Source: an uncultured Pseudomonadota bacterium
GTDB taxonomy: Bacteria; Pseudomonadota; Alphaproteobacteria; RF32; CAG-239
Assembly: GCA_949292335.1 (NCBI GenBank)
Contig: CASEYY010000023.1
Span: forward strand, 1-40,486
Direction of reading: 5' to 3'
DNA length: 40,486 nt
Shown: one piece after another, positions 9,290 to 17,238 of the stretch
Position numbering within the stretch: position 1 is the first letter of the stretch
How the letters are laid out: each line of letters begins with the position of its first letter
The notes under the pieces: generated by a model
Seen by the model: only the letters and a program-made list of their open reading frames with translations
Database searches by the model: none
Told to the model about the DNA's origin: nothing
Made by a program: the position numbers and the translations under genes

Positions 9290-9977
9290 ATCGTCTCTCC
9301 CTTGTATTAAAGTCATCTATAATCTCTTTAAACTCTTTTGCCGAAAAATCGGGCCATAAAGTTTTACTAAAATAAAATTCACTATAGGCAATCTGCCACA
9401 GCAAATAATTACTTATTCTTTGTTCGCCGCTGGTTCTTATTACCAAATCAGGATCGGGAATACCTGCCGTATAAAGCTGCGAAGCAAAAGTATTTTCGTT
9501 GATGTCGGAAATTTGTATCTTTCCCGAGGCTACACTTGCCGCCATCATCTTGGCGGCATGAACTATCTCGGCTCGGGAGCCATAACTTAGGGCAATACAT
9601 AATGTAAATTTTTCGTTAGCTGCCGTTTCTGCCTCTATGTTATTCATTTGTGCTACGATATCGGAATCCAGCATATCCCTTTCACCAATGAAACGAATGC
9701 GAGCTCCGCGTTCTTTTATCTCTTTGAGCTCCGAGTGCAAATACTGCCGCAAAAGATTCATCAGGTAGTCAACTTCGGCTTTATCCCTGTGCCAATTTTC
9801 GGTAGAAAATGCATAGAAAGTAAGACACGGGATTTCCATATCGGCTGCGGTCTTGACAATTTCTTGTAAGACTTCGGCACCTTTTTTATGGCCGGCCGAA
9901 CGCGGCAAGCCTCTTTTGGTTGCCCAACGACCGTTACCATCCATTATGAAAGCTATATGTTTAAGTTTAGCAGACAC
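9276..9977 (-). CDS. uppS: Isoprenyl transferase (undecaprenyl diphosphate synthase)
   Basis: Cis-prenyltransferase that condenses isopentenyl diphosphate onto farnesyl diphosphate to give the C55 carrier for peptidoglycan and other glycans. It has 233 residues. The active-site loop IMDGNGRWA is at 11-19 with catalytic D13. The family segments FYAFSTENW and the C-terminal RTSGEQRISNYLLWQ with a WPDF motif are present. The start codon is GTG with AGGA upstream. It lies between frr and cdsA. Confidence 0.96.
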   Translation of the reverse strand: MSAKLKHIAFIMDGNGRWATKRGLPRSAGHKKGAEVLQEIVKTAADMEIPCLTFYAFSTENWHRDKAEVDYLMNLLRQYLHSELKEIKERGARIRFIGERDMLDSDIVAQMNNIEAETAANEKFTLCIALSYGSRAEIVHAAKMMAASVASGKIQISDINENTFASQLYTAGIPDPDLVIRTSGEQRISNYLLWQIAYSEFYFSKTLWPDFSAKEFKEIIDDFNTRERRYGKL

Positions 9978-9998
9978 TTCCGAATCCTAAGTTAGAAA

Positions 9999-10562
9999 TT
10001 AGACCTGAAGGATGTCTTTTTCTTTTTGTGCCAACAATTCATCAATTTTTTTGGTGGCATCATCGGTTAGTTTTTGAACTTCATTTTCATATTTTTTTTC
10101 GTCATCTTCCGAAATCAGGTTATCTTTTTTCAATTTTTTAACCTCGTCCAAAGCGTCTCGGCGAATATTACGAATCGCGACTTTTGATGCTTCGGCGTAT
10201 TTACCGGCGACCTTCGACAATTCGCGACGTCTTTCTTCCGACAACGGCGGAATCGGAATCCTGATTAACTGACCGTCAGATGATGGGTTTAAGCCTAAAT
10301 CGGATTCCATAATGGCTTTCTCGACCGCCTTGGCCAATCCTCTGTCCCAAACACTTACCGACAAAGTTCTGGCGTCGGGCACCGAGATTGTTCCGACTTG
10401 CGATAACGGGGTCATTGAACCGTAAGCTTCAACCATAATACCGTCCAAAAGGCTTATATGTGCTCTGCCGGCACGCAAAGAACCAAAATCCGCCTTCAAC
10501 GATTCAATGGTTTTTTCCATACGGTTCTTTGTATCTTCTCTGATTAAAGAAAAATCTGACAT
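9999..10562 (-). CDS. frr: Ribosome recycling factor
   Basis: Splits the post-termination ribosome together with EF-G. The length, 187 residues, is typical. The long three-helix bundle is evident: an N-terminal helix with MEKTIESLKADFGSLRAGRA and C-terminal helices rich in Lys and Glu (DEVKKLKKDNLISEDDEKKYE). The conserved SVWDRG and GLNPSSDGQLIRIPIPPLSEERR segments are intact. It lies 11 nt after pyrH, as in nearly all proteobacteria. Confidence 0.97.
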   Translation of the reverse strand: MSDFSLIREDTKNRMEKTIESLKADFGSLRAGRAHISLLDGIMVEAYGSMTPLSQVGTISVPDARTLSVSVWDRGLAKAVEKAIMESDLGLNPSSDGQLIRIPIPPLSEERRRELSKVAGKYAEASKVAIRNIRRDALDEVKKLKKDNLISEDDEKKYENEVQKLTDDATKKIDELLAQKEKDILQV

Positions 10563-10573
10563 AACATACCTCT

Positions 10574-11287
10574 TTAGTTTTTGATAATTGTAAATGTTCC
10601 TTTACCTTGAATAACTTTTTCCATAGATTTGTCTTCATGCTGGCAAAATACCAATATCGGTATATTGTTTTCTTTGGCCAGCGAAACTGCCGTTAAATCC
10701 ATAACTCCGAGCTGTTTTTGAATAACTTCGTCATATGAAATTTCTTTTACTCTTTTGGCATTTTTATCTTTTCGGGGATCGGCCGTATAAACGCCGTCGA
10801 CCTGGGTTGCTTTCAAAACTGCTTCGCATTGCATTTCCGAAGCTCGCAAAACCGCTCCGGTGTCGGTGGTAAAATAGGGATTACCGGTGCCTCCGGCAAA
10901 GATTATGACTCTCTTTTTTTCTAAATGACGCAAGGCCTTGCGATACATATAATTTTCGCAAACCTGCGGCACTCCCAAGCCTGACAAAACCCTAACCTCA
11001 ACTCCTCGATTTTCCAGAGCATTTTGCAAGCACAGTGCATTCATCAAAGTCGCCAGCATACCGACCTGATCGGCAACCGTACGGTTCATTCCTTTAGCCG
11101 CCTCTTTGGCTCCGCGAAATATGTTACCGCCGCCGACAACTATGCAGACATCAACTCCCGAATTGTGTATTGACTTAATCTGACCGGCTAAATTCTGCAA
11201 AACCTCCGGCGACATACCGAAGCTTTTATCCCCCATCAGTCCTTCGCCGGAAAGCTTAAACAACACTCTCTTATATATAGGCTTCAT
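10574..11287 (-). CDS. pyrH: Uridylate kinase (UMP kinase)
   Basis: Phosphorylates UMP to UDP in pyrimidine nucleotide synthesis; a bacterial amino-acid-kinase-fold hexamer. It has 237 residues. KLSGEGLMG near the N-terminus, the glycine-rich VGGGNIFRG loop, the TGNPYFTTDTGA segment and KATQVDGVY are all present. It is the first visible gene of the minus-strand run. The usual upstream rpsB-tsf genes are not here: the next gene upstream is the divergent plsY. Confidence 0.97.
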   Translation of the reverse strand: MKPIYKRVLFKLSGEGLMGDKSFGMSPEVLQNLAGQIKSIHNSGVDVCIVVGGGNIFRGAKEAAKGMNRTVADQVGMLATLMNALCLQNALENRGVEVRVLSGLGVPQVCENYMYRKALRHLEKKRVIIFAGGTGNPYFTTDTGAVLRASEMQCEAVLKATQVDGVYTADPRKDKNAKRVKEISYDEVIQKQLGVMDLTAVSLAKENNIPILVFCQHEDKSMEKVIQGKGTFTIIKN

Positions 11288-11384
11288 CTTTGATACACCC
11301 TATGATTTAACTCTTTTTTAGTATTAACAGAAAGAATCGTTTTGTCATTAAAATTCTTCAATCCTTAACAACTAATATAAAAAA

Positions 11385-11443
11385 GTTGCCAAATAATGAA
11401 TCTTTTTACTTTGTGAAAAAGCAAATTCGTGGTTGCCAAATAA
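11385..11443 (+). promoter_or_regulatory. Twin direct repeats and possible plsY promoter
   Basis: GTTGCCAAATAA occurs at 11385-11396 and again at 11432-11443, 47 bp apart, in the AT-rich divergent region between pyrH and plsY. The second copy supplies a possible -35 (TTGCCA 11433-11438), with TATTAG at 11456-11461 after 17 nt. The repeat could be a regulator site or a duplicated promoter; only the repeat itself is certain. Confidence 0.45.
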
Positions 11444-11493
11444 AAAGTTTCGGAATATTAGATATATAGCTTTTAATTGGTAGGAGATTTAAT

Positions 11494-12144
11494 ATGTCTT
11501 TGGGTTTTGAACTTTCCATCTGCGGAATCGGCGGTTATTTACTCGGCTCAATTCCTTTTGGTTTGGTATTGTGCTTGCTGGCCGGATACGGCGATATCAG
11601 AAAAATCGGCTCCGGTAATATCGGTGCCACAAATGTTTTGCGTACCGGAAATAAGTGGTTAGCTCTTTTAACCGTTATCCTTGATGCCTCAAAAGCCGGT
11701 GTTGCCGCTTGGTTGGCGTATAAATTTGTAAGACCCGAAGCCGTTATTGTCTTCGGTCTGGCTACTTACCTTAATGTGTTGGCTTCTTTGATTGCCGGAT
11801 CTATGGCTATTATCGGACATAACTTTCCGATTTGGCTTAAATTTAAAGGCGGAAAAGGTGTTGCCTCGGCATTCGGTTTTATCTTGGTGACCCAACCAAT
11901 GATTGCCCTCGCCGCTTTAGCCATTTGGCTCGTGATGGCTTTTACCTTTAAGTATTCATCTCTTTCGGCAATAGTTGCCGCTTTTGCCGTTCCCGTGATT
12001 ACTTTCTTTTATGCTCAGCCGATCTATACCATTTTTTATACCGCTCTGGTAGTCTTGGTCTTGGTAAGACACCATGCCAATTTTGCAAGATTATTCAAGG
12101 GACAGGAAAGCAAAATTTCATTTAAGAAAAAGGACGGTAAATAA
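11494..12144 (+). CDS. plsY: Acyl-phosphate:glycerol-3-phosphate acyltransferase PlsY
   Basis: Inner-membrane enzyme that transfers an acyl group from acyl-phosphate to glycerol-3-phosphate, the first committed step of phospholipid synthesis. It has 216 residues and about five to six membrane segments. All three conserved motifs are visible: GSIPFG near the start, GSGNIGATNVLR, and GHNFPIWLKFKGGKG. TAGGAG precedes the ATG. It is followed by dprA with one base between, and then topA, a common alphaproteobacterial order. Confidence 0.96.
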   Translation: MSLGFELSICGIGGYLLGSIPFGLVLCLLAGYGDIRKIGSGNIGATNVLRTGNKWLALLTVILDASKAGVAAWLAYKFVRPEAVIVFGLATYLNVLASLIAGSMAIIGHNFPIWLKFKGGKGVASAFGFILVTQPMIALAALAIWLVMAFTFKYSSLSAIVAAFAVPVITFFYAQPIYTIFYTALVVLVLVRHHANFARLFKGQESKISFKKKDGK

Positions 12145-12145
12145 A

Positions 12146-13255
12146 TTGTCAAAAATAGAAGAATTAACTACTTGTCTTAGACTGATTAACGCTCAAAATG
12201 TCGGGCCGGCATCTTTTTATCGAATGGTGAATAATTTCGGCTCTTTGGAGGCTACTTTGGCCATGGTCGAAAAAACCGAAAAATATCGCCCGTGGAGCCT
12301 GAGCCGTGCTAAAGAAGAAATTGAAATGGCAAAAAAATTCAAAGTCCATATTTTGACTTATCTGGACGATGAATATCCGTTTATGCTCAAACAGGTGGAT
12401 AATCCGCCGCCGATCATTTATGTCAAAGGAAACCTTGATGCCTTAAACTATGAAAAATCAGTAGCAATGGTAGGTGCCCGTGCCGCTTCGGCTAACGGAA
12501 GAAGAACCGCGGCAAAGCTCGCCTTTGATTTGACGGAAAATAATGTGTGTGTGATTTCGGGTATGGCCAGAGGAATTGATGCATCGGCTCATATGGGTGC
12601 TATGATGGCGAAAGAAGGTACCGGAAGCACCATCGCCGTTTTGGGAACCGGAATTGATGTTATTTATCCGGCCGAAAACCGTGACCTTTATAAAAATATT
12701 ATCGTTAACGGCTGTGTCATTTCCGAATTTCCGATGGGAACCAAAGTCTCTACACAGAATTTTCCTCGAAGGAATCGAACCATTGCGGCTTTAAGCGGCG
12801 GCGTTTTGGTCGTCGAAGCCGGATTGCAATCGGGTTCTTTGATTACAGCAAACTGGGCTTCTAAATTGCACAAGGGAATATTTGCGGTGCCGGGAACTCC
12901 CGGTGAAGCCCGTTCTCAAGGGGTTAACCACTTGATAAAATCAGGGGCCAGATTAGTTGAAAATGTGCAGGATGTGGTATCTTTTCTCGATAAAAATAAA
13001 CACTGGTTTGAACCTTACAGAAAACAACCGACGCAAAAAGTTCTTGTCTTTGAAAATAAAAATGCTAACTTGACCAAACAAAAATTTGAATCGGTAGACC
13101 TGCTCAGCCTGATAAGTGTTGACGGTACGGATATTGATGAAATCATCCGCCTGTCGGAAAGACCTACGACTACCGTAATTGCCCAAATTCTGGAATTGGA
13201 AATGTTGGGCTTGGTCGAACGACAGGCTGGTAATAAGGTCGCGTTGGTTAAATAA
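12146..13255 (+). CDS. dprA: DNA-processing protein DprA
   Basis: Binds incoming single-stranded DNA during natural transformation and loads RecA. It has 369 residues from the chosen start. An N-terminal helical (SAM-like) region precedes the Rossmann-type DprA domain, with VAMVGARAASANGR, ISGMARGIDASAH, FPRRNRTIAALS and VEAGLQSGSLITA. A C-terminal winged helix (about 310-369) is typical of the family. I chose TTG 12146 because AGGACGG lies just upstream and plsY stops one base before; an upstream in-frame ATG (12074) would overlap plsY by 71 nt. Confidence 0.93.
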   Translation: MSKIEELTTCLRLINAQNVGPASFYRMVNNFGSLEATLAMVEKTEKYRPWSLSRAKEEIEMAKKFKVHILTYLDDEYPFMLKQVDNPPPIIYVKGNLDALNYEKSVAMVGARAASANGRRTAAKLAFDLTENNVCVISGMARGIDASAHMGAMMAKEGTGSTIAVLGTGIDVIYPAENRDLYKNIIVNGCVISEFPMGTKVSTQNFPRRNRTIAALSGGVLVVEAGLQSGSLITANWASKLHKGIFAVPGTPGEARSQGVNHLIKSGARLVENVQDVVSFLDKNKHWFEPYRKQPTQKVLVFENKNANLTKQKFESVDLLSLISVDGTDIDEIIRLSERPTTTVIAQILELEMLGLVERQAGNKVALVK

Positions 13256-13272
13256 TTCGGGTGTTGAAAAAA

Positions 13273-15726
13273 ATGAAATTAGTTGTTGTCGAATCTCCGG
13301 CTAAAGCCAAAACAATAAATAAATATTTGGGTAAAGATTATCAGGTATTGGCAAGCTTCGGACATATTCGCGACCTTCCGAGTAAAGACGGTTCGGTTAA
13401 CCCCGATGATGACTTTAAAATGACTTGGGAATTAAGCTCGGGCGGGAAAAAACATCTGGCCGACATCATCAAAGCTCTTAAAAATGCCGACACCCTCATT
13501 CTCGCATCCGACCCGGATAGAGAGGGAGAAGCAATCGCCTGGCACTTGTTGGAAGAGTTAAAAAGCAAAAAGGCTCTTAAAGGCAAAAAAATCGAACGCG
13601 TGGTCTTTCATGAAATTACCAAAAATGCCGTAACCGAAGCTATTAAAAACCCCAGAGAAATCGATGATAATTTAGTGTCGGCTTATATGGCCAGACGAGC
13701 ACTCGATTATTTGGTCGGCTTTACCTTGTCGCCGGTATTGTGGCGAAAACTTCCGGGTTCGCGTTCGGCCGGCAGGGTACAATCGGTGGCTTTGAGATTG
13801 ATTTGCGATCGTGAAAACGAAATCGAGAAATTTAAAGCCGAGGAATATTGGACCGTTGATGCCGAATTATTTACCTCCCAAAAAGCTTTGATTAAATCGC
13901 ATTTGATTGAACTCGACGGTAAAAAGTTGGAGAAATTCGACATCAATACCGAAGCAAAAGCTTTGGAAGCCAAAGCCAAAATCGAAGCCCAAAATTTTGC
14001 CGTTGCCGGTATTGAACGCAAAAAAGCAAATCGCTATCCGGCTCCGCCGTTTACCACTTCGACTTTACAGCAAGAAGCTGCCCGTAAGCTCAGGTTCTCA
14101 GCCAAAAAAACCATGCAGGTCGCACAGAAGCTTTATGAGGACGGTTTTATTACCTATATGCGTACCGATGCCGTAAATCTTTCGGTAGAGGCAATTAAAG
14201 CCTGCCGAGAAGCGATTGTTAAATATTTTGGCGAGAGTTATTTACCCAAGCAACCCAAAGAATATAAAACAAAATCTAAAAATGCCCAAGAAGCTCACGA
14301 GGCAATCAGACCGTCAGATGTAATGAACACGCCGAAGAAAATGGAAGTCAAACTCTCGGCCGATGAACACAAACTCTATGAATTGATATGGAAAAGGACG
14401 GTAGCTTGTCAGATGAATCCGGCAATTCTTGACCGAGTTGTGATTGATGCCGTTTCCGATGATAAACAGATTTTGCTCAGAGCCAATGGTCAGGTTATTG
14501 CGTTTGACGGCTTCTTAAAACTGTATCAGGAATCGAAAGACGACAACGACGAAGATGATGAAAATCGCATTTTGCCCAATGTGGAACAAGGCGAAAGATT
14601 AGACAAAGGCGAAATTACCGCTGAGCAGCATTTCACCGCTCCGCCACCGAGATTTACCGAGGCAAGTTTGGTTAAAAAGCTTGAGGAGTTGGGTATCGGT
14701 CGTCCGTCGACTTATGCCACGATAATTGCCGTATTACAGGAACGCAAATATGTCAGAGTGGAAAAATTGCGTTTTATCCCCGAAGATCGCGGTCGTATCG
14801 TTACCGTATTCTTGGAAAACTTTTTCAAAAAATATGTGGAATATGATTTTACCGCCCAGATGGAAGAATTTTTAGATGATGTTTCGGCCGGTGAAATGCA
14901 ATGGAAAAAGCTTCTGGAAGGCTTTTGGGTCAAATTTATTAAAAATGTTGACGCCGTTAAACCTTTGCAAGTTTCGGAAGTTATTGAGAAAATTGATGAA
15001 GTCTTGTCACATCACTTATTCCCTCCGCGTGAGGATGGCTCAGACCCAAGAGTTTGTCCGGAATGTAAAACCGGCAGATTAAGTATTAAACTGGGTAAGT
15101 TCGGAGCTTTTATCGGTTGCTCGAATTATCCGGAATGCAAATATACCAAGCCTTTGGTTGATACTTCCGATGAAGAAGCGGCTGACAATGCAAAACCCAA
15201 GGAAGTATCCGATAAAATTTTGGGTGAATTGAACGGACTAAATATCTACCTTAAAAAAGGCCCTTACGGTTTTTATGTCCAACTCGGCGAAGATCAGACC
15301 GCTACAACCGAAAAGCCCAAACGAACAGCTTTGCCGAAAAACATTACCCCTGAGGAAATTACCTTGGAGCAGGCTCAAAGACTACTAAGTATGCCGTATA
15401 ATCTGGGAGAAGGAATCGAGCTTAATTCGGGAAAATTCGGACCATATATCAAATCCGGAAACAAGTCGGTGTCCTTGCGAGGTAATGACACGATTTTTAA
15501 CATCACTTTGGAAAGAGCCAAAGAGCTTTTGGTGGGTGCCAAGGAAAAACCGACCGGCAAAGCTTTGGGAATGCACCCGACTAAAAAGCAAGAAATTGTA
15601 TTATTGATGGGAAGATACGGACCTTATTTAAAATGCGGCAAAACCAACTATGCCATTCCTAAGGAGGTTTCCGGTCATGAGCCGACCTTAGATGAGGCAA
15701 TTAAGATAATTGATGCAAAAAAATAA
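13273..15726 (+). CDS. topA: DNA topoisomerase I
   Basis: Type IA topoisomerase that relaxes negative supercoils through a 5'-phosphotyrosine intermediate. It has 817 residues. The N-terminal Toprim domain opens with VVVESPAKAKTI and includes DPDREGEAIAWHL. The catalytic tyrosine is Y295 in FITYMRTDA. One four-cysteine zinc motif (CPEC...CSNYPEC) follows the core, then topoisomerase C-terminal repeats of the GKFGPYIK type. I chose ATG 13273 since the family begins MKLVVVESP; a GTG at 13261 in frame is possible. It follows dprA closely and ends at an intrinsic terminator. Confidence 0.96.
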   Translation: MKLVVVESPAKAKTINKYLGKDYQVLASFGHIRDLPSKDGSVNPDDDFKMTWELSSGGKKHLADIIKALKNADTLILASDPDREGEAIAWHLLEELKSKKALKGKKIERVVFHEITKNAVTEAIKNPREIDDNLVSAYMARRALDYLVGFTLSPVLWRKLPGSRSAGRVQSVALRLICDRENEIEKFKAEEYWTVDAELFTSQKALIKSHLIELDGKKLEKFDINTEAKALEAKAKIEAQNFAVAGIERKKANRYPAPPFTTSTLQQEAARKLRFSAKKTMQVAQKLYEDGFITYMRTDAVNLSVEAIKACREAIVKYFGESYLPKQPKEYKTKSKNAQEAHEAIRPSDVMNTPKKMEVKLSADEHKLYELIWKRTVACQMNPAILDRVVIDAVSDDKQILLRANGQVIAFDGFLKLYQESKDDNDEDDENRILPNVEQGERLDKGEITAEQHFTAPPPRFTEASLVKKLEELGIGRPSTYATIIAVLQERKYVRVEKLRFIPEDRGRIVTVFLENFFKKYVEYDFTAQMEEFLDDVSAGEMQWKKLLEGFWVKFIKNVDAVKPLQVSEVIEKIDEVLSHHLFPPREDGSDPRVCPECKTGRLSIKLGKFGAFIGCSNYPECKYTKPLVDTSDEEAADNAKPKEVSDKILGELNGLNIYLKKGPYGFYVQLGEDQTATTEKPKRTALPKNITPEEITLEQAQRLLSMPYNLGEGIELNSGKFGPYIKSGNKSVSLRGNDTIFNITLERAKELLVGAKEKPTGKALGMHPTKKQEIVLLMGRYGPYLKCGKTNYAIPKEVSGHEPTLDEAIKIIDAKK

Positions 15727-15736
15727 ATCATCAAAG

Positions 15737-15767
15737 AAAAGGAGCTTGAACAAAGCTCCTTTTTTTG
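15737..15767 (+). terminator. topA intrinsic terminator
   Basis: GGAGCTT and AAGCTCC form a 7-bp stem around GAACA, followed by seven Ts. It separates the topA operon from the structured RNA that follows. Confidence 0.9.
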
Positions 15768-15787
15768 AAAGATGATAAAAATATTCT

Positions 15788-15816
15788 TTGACTTTTGAGA
15801 GTTTTGATTTTAGGCT
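15788..15816 (+). promoter_or_regulatory. Promoter of the structured RNA / lipoprotein unit
   Basis: TTGACT (15788-15793), 17-nt spacer, TAGGCT (15811-15816). The predicted start near 15823 coincides with the first base-paired element. No other promoter is apparent between the topA terminator and the lipoprotein gene at 16061. Confidence 0.6.
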
Positions 15817-15822
15817 GAAGCC

Positions 15823-16028
15823 GAGTGTGGAAGAAAAAATTTTTCTTACACTTAAGGGCGTCGAAAACCCTTTTTGTACCATTAGTCGCGGCATTGCGAC
15901 TTAAAATAATGTGCCGATTTCTGCCTTAGGGCGGATGTCGGCGAATAAGGCTACGGCCGAATAAGCCGAGCCGTCCTGATGGTACACGGTTTTCGAACAT
16001 CCGCCCGCCTTTAAAAGCGGGTTTTTTT
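15823..16028 (+). ncRNA. Highly structured RNA of unknown family, possible attenuator/riboswitch
   Basis: About 206 nt between a promoter and an intrinsic terminator, with no credible ORF. Visible pairings are: hairpin 15824-15852 (AGTGT/ACACT plus AAGAAA/TTTCTT); stem A 15861-15869 with 15988-15996 (9 bp perfect); stem B 15876-15885 with 15976-15985 (10 bp, one G-U). Inside stem B are three arms: 15885-15889/15896-15900; 15913-15917/15938-15942 continuing as 15921-15925/15930-15934; and 15953-15957/15970-15974. The result is a four-way junction. A competing perfect 10-bp pairing joins GGGCGGATGT (15929-15938) to ACATCCGCCC (15997-16006), overlapping the terminator's 5' arm. The lipoprotein ATG follows 32 nt after the T-run. 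I do not recognise RNase P, SRP, tmRNA or 6S features. It could be a cis-acting leader or a free small RNA. Confidence 0.65.
16004..16028 (+). terminator. Terminator at the end of the structured RNA
   Basis: CCCGC (16004-16008) and GCGGG (16017-16021) with an 8-nt loop, followed by seven Ts. Its 5' arm shares bases 16004-16006 with the alternative 10-bp pairing, so termination could be conditional. Confidence 0.75.
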
Positions 16029-16060
16029 ATGACAAAATAAAATTTTAAGGGATAAAAAAG

Positions 16061-16639
16061 ATGAAGAAAACGGTGATACTTTCTTGTTTGATGCTTACTG
16101 CTTGCGGCACAATTTTCAGCGGAACAGGACAAGAAATTAATTTTGACAGCAACGAAAAAGGGGTAGAAGTTTTTATTGACGGAGTGAGAGCTTGTTCAAC
16201 GCCTTGCACCTATGAGGTTGACCGCAGTATAAGTGATTTGGATATTGTGGCTAAGAAAAAAGGTTTTAGAAATCAGCAAATTACTTTGCGATCAAACTTT
16301 AATAAAATGGCGGTTTTGAACCTGACATTTTTAACCAGCTGGACTACCGATTTGGCTTTTGGCGGAGTGTGGGAATACAAACGCAACAATGTCTATATTG
16401 ATATGGAAAAACTTTCAAGACAAAACGCATCTTTAGATAACGGCCTTGCACCTAAAATCAGACGATTTGCGTTGTTTGGCTTTGACGAGATGAAAATGGA
16501 GGCAGCAAAAAACACCAGCGGCGAATATATCAGCTCTTTGGCGGCAATAACCAAAAAAGATGACGTCGAACTGATTGCCCTTATTAACCAAACCTCAAGT
16601 GAAGTTGAGCTTGCTCATAAATTGACCGGAATTGATTAG
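16061..16639 (+). CDS. Putative lipoprotein with PEGA-like segment
   Basis: 192-residue exported lipoprotein. The signal peptide MKKTVILSCLMLTACG carries the lipobox LTAC, with Cys15 as the lipidated residue. A short beta-rich segment (about 30-65: GVEVFIDGVRACSTPCTYEV) resembles the PEGA-type fold seen in surface proteins, with two Cys that could pair. A hydrophobic WTTDLAFGGVWEY patch follows. The C-terminal third is helical and charged. AAGGGA precedes the ATG. The gene is preceded by the structured RNA and its terminator, so it may be controlled by attenuation, and it ends at its own terminator. The specific function is unknown. Confidence 0.8.
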   Translation: MKKTVILSCLMLTACGTIFSGTGQEINFDSNEKGVEVFIDGVRACSTPCTYEVDRSISDLDIVAKKKGFRNQQITLRSNFNKMAVLNLTFLTSWTTDLAFGGVWEYKRNNVYIDMEKLSRQNASLDNGLAPKIRRFALFGFDEMKMEAAKNTSGEYISSLAAITKKDDVELIALINQTSSEVELAHKLTGID

Positions 16640-16644
16640 ATAAT

Positions 16645-16678
16645 AAAAAATGCGGTGTAATTTAACACCGCATTTTTT
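16645..16678. terminator. Bidirectional intrinsic terminator
   Basis: AATGCGGTGT and ACACCGCATT flank a 6-nt AT loop, with A-run and T-run on either side. It serves the lipoprotein gene (+) and the acidic protein gene (-). Confidence 0.88.
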
Positions 16679-16688
16679 ATGTAATCGA

Positions 16689-17117
16689 CTAAACGACCGC
16701 CGCTTTTTCATATTCTTTGGCTAAAGATTTGAGCAATTCGACCAGTTCTTCATCGCCAATCTCAGACCTCAAATCTTCAAACAATTCAACCGCTTCTTCT
16801 TCAAAATTATCGGGATATGGTATCTCTTTAACATGGTTTATTTCTACCGTGTAGGCGTTCATTATCTCATGATTGGGACCGCGTCTTTCCAGTATGAGAA
16901 TATCGTCCAGGCTGTTTAATTTTTCTCTTATCCCAGGAAATATATTGGTGAGCATAAAAGCTTTGTTATTGTTGCGAACCAAAACAGCACAATTTCTGCC
17001 ATCGTAGCTCAATTCGGCACTGGTTATCATTCCCTCATCCAGGTCAATGGCTATGGCAATGTCTTCGCCGTCAACCAAAAATTCAAAATCTTCTACCAAA
17101 ACCTTTTCAATGGACAT
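16689..17117 (-). CDS. Hypothetical acidic protein, 142 residues
   Basis: I do not recognise the family. It is a soluble, strongly acidic protein with no signal peptide or membrane segment. The N-terminal half is beta-rich (VEDFEFLVDGEDIAIAIDLD, then SYDGRNCAVLVRNNNKAFML). The C-terminal half is helical with many Glu residues. ATG 17117 was chosen because AAAGGA precedes it; in-frame ATGs at 17150 and 17165 lack one. The coding pattern and length support a real gene. It lies between two lipoprotein genes but has no export signal. Confidence 0.7.
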   Translation of the reverse strand: MSIEKVLVEDFEFLVDGEDIAIAIDLDEGMITSAELSYDGRNCAVLVRNNNKAFMLTNIFPGIREKLNSLDDILILERRGPNHEIMNAYTVEINHVKEIPYPDNFEEEAVELFEDLRSEIGDEELVELLKSLAKEYEKAAVV

Positions 17118-17189
17118 CGTTCTTTCCTTTGCACAATTCTTAGTTGCCATAAACACTAGCACCATCTGTTTAATTTTTCCTTAACCTAA

Positions 17190-17224
17190 TAAAAAAACAC
17201 CGCCTTTGATTGAAGACGGTGCCT
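17190..17224 (-). terminator. Terminator of the glycine-zipper lipoprotein gene
   Basis: On the minus strand CACCG and CGGTG form a stem with a long loop, followed by seven Ts. Confidence 0.7.
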
Positions 17225-17238
17225 TTAGATTAGCCTTT

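Noticed and set aside
12074-12145. ATG start of dprA inside plsY
   Set aside because: It would overlap plsY by 71 nt with no ribosome site, while TTG 12146 follows AGGACGG and the plsY stop.
15823-16028. Assignment of the structured RNA to RNase P, SRP RNA, tmRNA or 6S RNA
   Set aside because: I found no GAGGAAAGTCC core, no SRP tetraloop region, no tag-coding frame or CCA end, and the multi-arm junction does not look like the single long hairpin of 6S.
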